Positions 60,291-64,000 of a DNA stretch of 64,000 bases are shown here, one piece after another (the first letter of the stretch is position 1; every line of letters begins with the position of its first letter). Position numbers and translations under genes: made by a program. The notes under the pieces were generated by a model, which saw only the letters and a program-made list of their open reading frames with translations, was not told where the DNA came from and made no database searches. The DNA comes from Tyto alba (lineage: Eukaryota > Chordata > Aves > Strigiformes > Tytonidae): positions 14,945,387-15,009,386 of the forward strand of contig NW_024881321.1 in assembly GCF_018691265.1 (NCBI RefSeq), written 5' to 3'.

Positions 60291-61957
60291 AAATAAACTT
60301 CCCTTTTCATGGTAGAAAATATCAATATTACATATTTGCAAAAAACTTCACATGTACTCTCAGCATTATTTTCAAGGAAAATAATATATAGAACTACTAT
60401 AAAGACAAATATTAGATATATAAATACTAACTGAAATCTTTGTAGTATTTAAAGTCATAAAATGAGCCTCTATAGTCATATGCTTTAGAGAAATTTTTTT
60501 AGTTGAACAATAAACCAAATATGTTCATATTTTAAATAATCCACCAGAGGGAGTTCTATGAATAAAATGGAAATATTGATAGCAACCATGAGCCTTTGGA
60601 ATAACAGTTTAAATATGCAACTACCACTTTTTATTGGGTGTTTTAGTCAAGTTTATGTCAAGAAAATAAGAATTTAATAACTATGAATTCAACTTTCAAA
60701 TTTAAAAATACAAGGTTAAAGTTTCCAGTGTTCCAAAACATTGGTGTAGGGGAGAATGAAATGAAGCTATGTGATACTGATTCTTATCTTCAGTGGAATG
60801 AGTATTTTTGAGTAATTACTGAAGTAAATTAAGTTTAACCATAAGAGTCAACTGCCAGTCTTTTACCACTGCCGTGGTACAGAATATCCTCACAATTTCT
60901 GATTTTATCTCCATCAGTGCTGAGAGGTAAATTTCCCAAATATTTCAATCCCACAGAAAAGCCCCAAGAAATATCCCCACAATTCTCTACATCTTGATCT
61001 TGGAAATGTTTTCCTTATGGAAGACTCAGATTATATCAATATGTTCAATACTGCAAAACATTAGCTAAATGGGTTAACACTAAGTGTGATGTTAATATGG
61101 CACCAATTTGAACAAATAATTCTAGGGGTTACAAATGATGATAAAATATGTAAAGAAATATGAAGGAATATACAATACACAAAATAGTTAAAACAATTTA
61201 AACAGCAGAGTGATTCTAGATGTATGTTTGATTGCCAGCTGGTATAAACCAGCATAGCTCTAATGACTTTAATGAAATTATATCGGTTTAAATTAGATGA
61301 TTTTTTGCTATTCTAATTACTTTTTTACTAGTTGATGTAATAATGATCTCAAAATCAAGTAAGCCTATTTCCTTCTAAGAAGCAACTGAGCCTTCTTCTT
61401 TTGAAACATACTTTAATTTCTGAAGTAATTCAGAAGCAGTCATCTTCAAACAGGCTTTCAGAAATGTAATTCTGAAATAATAGAAATTTTTTAAAGGAAT
61501 TGCTCAAATAAAGAGGGTTTTTTCTTTTCTTCCTTCTTTTCTTTCCTTTTTATTTTTTGAGTTGCTCCTCTTATGCTATAGAACAGTTTCTCTTTGCTGC
61601 TAGGCTGCAAGTCCACTGGATGTCATGAAAGTGGGGTCATGTATAAAAGAGATCATAAATTGATAAGACAAGCCTGATCATGAAGAAAGACAAAGAATCT
61701 CTGGACAGGGAGTGGGTATTAGCTATAATTATTAGTTGAAAAGGGTCTTCTTTTCTTAGGGGAATAGCAACTATCCCTAACTGATAGAAGTTAGCCATTC
61801 CCCAGAAAATTTAAATCCTTGCAACAAATATAATTACTCCTTTCATTCCATAACAGTCTTGGTCATATTTTCAGAAAATTTGAGAAACATTTTTATGAGC
61901 ATTTTAAGTTTCTCACCAGTTTCTCACCTACATTTAGAAACTAACAAACTTCTTGGT

Positions 61958-62529
61958 TGTACTGGTTCTGGCAGAGTTAATTTTCTTCATAGTAGCTAGT
62001 AGGGGATATGCTTTGGATTTGCGCTGAAAACAGTGTTGATAATTCAGGGATGTTTTAGCTATTATTGAGCAGTGCTTACACAGAGTCAAGGTCTTTTCTG
62101 CTCCTCACCCCACCCCACCAGTGAGTGGGCTGGGGGTGCACAAGAAGTTGGGAGGGGACACAGCTGGGACAGCTGACCAAAGTGACATTCCATACCATGT
62201 GACATGCTCAGCGATAAAAAACCTGGAGCAAGAAGAAGGAAGGGGGAACGTTTGCAGTGATGGCATTTGTCTTCCCAAGTAACCGCTACGTGTGATGGAG
62301 CCCTGATTTCCTGGAGATGGCTGAACATCTGCCTGCCAGTGGGAAGTGGTGAATGAATTCCTTGCTTTGCTTGCACACACAGCTTTTGCTTTACCTATTA
62401 AACTGTCTTTATCTTAACCCATGAGGTTTTTTACTTTTACCCTTCTGATTCTCTTGCCTATCCCACTGGGGGGGGAGTGAGCGAGCAGCTCTGTGGGGTT
62501 GAGCTGCCTACCAAAGTTAAACCACAACA
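61958..62529 (+). mobile_element. ERVL-type LTR, family B, solo
   Basis: The 572-bp block starts TGTACTGGTTCTGGCAGAGT and ends ttaaaccacaaca. It contains caagaagttgggaggggaca, a TATA-like GATAAAAA at 62213-62220, gcatttgtcttcccaagtaa, ggctgaacatctgcctgcca, ATTAAA at 62397-62402 and a C/T-rich U5. This is a well-preserved copy of the family at 31521-32108, very like LTRs I know as common in passerine and other neoavian genomes. No matching duplication is visible (ttggt and ggtga). It lies antisense to KLHL1. Confidence 0.88.
62213..62402 (+). promoter_or_regulatory. LTR TATA-like box and polyadenylation signal
   Basis: GATAAAAA (62213-62220) and ATTAAA (62397-62402) lie about 180 bp apart, in the usual order for LTR R-region limits. 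Confidence 0.5.
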
Positions 62530-63298
62530 GGTGAATTTTGTCACAGTAGAATTAGAGGATTTTCATAAAAACAAACATGTATCTGTTAAAGTGTGGGGGA
62601 ATTCGATAGAAAGAAGATTTCAATTCTTTAGTATATGGGATTAGGTCAAGTAATTTTAATTACTTATGTCTTGGTTCTATCTTCACTAAGTTGGAGATAA
62701 AAATACCCACTTGTATTTAGATGAACTCATTGGGATTTTTACTCAGTACTATTAAGGGTTTTACGTATTAGAGTTCAATTATAATAGAAAGAGGCCAAAT
62801 ATGAAATGATGTAATTCATTAGATATAGCTACAATTACTGGTCTACCATTTTAATGTATTTTATATGTTGATCATATAAAAATCACATGTTGATCTTATT
62901 GGTGATGTATACATTAACTGTTTCCCTTCCAGAACAGGTTGCATGAAGAAAGCAGATACAGTTGATGAGCTTTAGAAAAATGACATAATTGCACCTTTCT
63001 GATTTTTAAATAAAAGTACATGGTTCAGAATATTTCAAAATACTTTTTTTTTTTTTTTTAATATGGCCCTCTGTCAAAGTTATCATCTATTACAACATCC
63101 TTAACATCTTTAAGTCTAAATGAGTTATAAAAATGTAACAGTTTTACATGATATATTTCCATAAAGAAAAAAAAAAAAAAGAAAGAAAAAGAAAAAAGAA
63201 AAATATTTATTTCTGGTAAGGAACATTTCCAGTCAAAATAAGACAGTATGGTATTACTTAGTGCCAAGAAAAAAGAAAGCATGATGACAGTTGTCAAG
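62530..63298. other. AT-rich intron
   Basis: A T run lies at 63044-63059 and an A/G-rich (GAAA)n-like stretch at 63165-63208. Confidence 0.5.
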
Positions 63299-63840
63299 GT
63301 GTGTGTGTGGGGGGGGGGTGTGCGAAGGGAGAAAGCACCAGACAGTGTGGTGCTGCAAAGTTCAATTTAATAACTGAACCAAAGCAGCAGATAAGCTGTG
63401 TCAGGAAAAACTTCACACTCTCACACATAAAACCCACGCAGAATTCTAACTACTGAAGCTGGCCCTAAATGTGAGTTGGCACAGCCAAGCCTGGAGAAGT
63501 GCAACACTTGCTTCAGCTCAGTGTTGGTATCTGCCCTTCTGCTCCCAGTTGCTATTACTGGGCAGATGTCACACAGGCTGTCAGTAAAATCAGTCCATGA
63601 TATCATGAACTGTCTTTTCAGCACTTTCAGGTTTTGCTCTCCTCTTGCTTGCTAACCTGTAGCCTGTACCAAGGCTTATCATATTCTGTCTTTGTTTGCA
63701 TTGTATTGTCAGTCATGACTCACTATATTCAGTCACCCAATTCCTTATTAAGCCAAGGTTGTGATGCTCCCATGACAGAAGTTAAAACTTTCTGCAAGTT
63801 TTCAATAGCACAAAAAATGTTCTAAATGTCAATAAAATAA
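63299..63840. other. GC-richer block, unclassified, possible LTR
   Basis: It begins with GTGTGTGTG and a run of G. The sequence then has a more balanced composition than its flanks, with a short stretch (gttcaatttaataactgaacc) resembling the polyadenylation area of LTRs read in reverse. No termini or duplication were resolved. Confidence 0.3.
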
Positions 63841-64000
63841 AATATTTTATGAACCAGCATTCACCACAATTTTAAGACTCAGGCTAGAATAACATGCCAA
63901 TGAGATGGAAAAAAACAAGTCTTGTCTAGTAATAATAAATATTTTTTTTTTTTAATTTATATTGAGAAAGTGAGAACATGCATCTTTCTGTTCCCCTGGC

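Larger units (their letters stand above)
58141..61957. other. AT-rich intron, possible very old repeat debris
   Basis: It holds a TA/CA-rich stretch at 58310-58425 and a (TTTG)n run at 60268-60290. The part 59100-59800 has faint similarity to old CR1 but too weak to call. Confidence 0.4.
33387..64000 (-). other. KLHL1: KLHL1 upstream intron (partial)
   Basis: Minus-strand sequence upstream of the acceptor at 33387 is intronic. No exon for the BTB domain or the first half of BACK was recognised up to position 64000, so more than 30 kb of intron is present. Large introns are expected for this gene. It contains four solo LTRs and several CR1 fragments. Confidence 0.75.

Noticed and set aside
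62086..62380. Two overlapping minus-strand frames of about 90 codons
   Set aside because: They are antisense to a well-preserved family B LTR and have no protein similarity.
1..64000. CRISPR arrays, bacterial operons, phage, tRNA or rRNA genes
   Set aside because: No regularly spaced direct repeats with unique spacers, no prokaryotic gene organisation and no structural RNA consensus were seen; spliced KLHL1 exons, CR1 and ERV LTRs show a bird chromosome.

Overview
The window reads as bird nuclear DNA, most likely from a neoavian or passerine species. It is AT-rich, many fragments belong to CR1 non-LTR retrotransposons (3' tails of ATTCTGTG or ATTCT type), and several LTRs look like avian endogenous retrovirus (ERV) types. 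There is no operon-like coding, no rRNA or tRNA gene and no CRISPR array.

Only one gene is supported: two internal exons of KLHL1 (Kelch-like 1, an actin-associated neuronal BTB-BACK-Kelch protein) on the minus strand. The upstream exon (33174-33386, 71 codons) encodes part of the BACK domain. The downstream exon (9783-9969, 187 nt) encodes the end of BACK, the linker and the start of the first Kelch blade. They join in frame across a 23.2 kb intron. Everything else is intron: the 3' part of the window (33387-64000) is the upstream intron and 1-9782 is the downstream intron, each running off the window.

The introns are filled by retroelements. CR1 fragments, young to very old, lie at about 1-605, 2.3, 10.6, 11.9, 13.3, 22.5-23.2, 24.4-25.0, 27.1, 32.2-33.0, 40.0-40.5, 46.2-46.9, 50.1-50.6, 54.3 and 57.5-58.1 kb. 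LTRs lie at 6198-7093, 27776-28787, 28844-29759, about 30.0-30.7 kb, 31521-32108 (with a primer-binding-site-like palindrome), 36267-36817, 44258-45330, 52465-53458 and 61958-62529. Four of these (27776, 28844, 44258 and 52465) are copies of one roughly 1 kb LTR family with 5-bp target duplications. Two of the four sit head to head only 46 bp apart, outside their duplications.

The most interesting signal is in that family. All four copies carry, about 70-80 bp upstream of a TATTTAAG TATA-like box, an array of alternating nGAAn units (nGAAnnTTCnnGAAn, centred on the palindrome GAGAAGCTTCTC). This is the canonical heat-shock-element layout, and three copies also have a CCAAT box between it and the TATA. 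That is a sequence observation with an inferred function. Other points are weak donor sites at both KLHL1 exons, a decoy acceptor 34 nt upstream of one exon, and a 128-bp (ATTCA)n microsatellite grown from a CR1 tail. I see no evidence of a new multi-gene system here.
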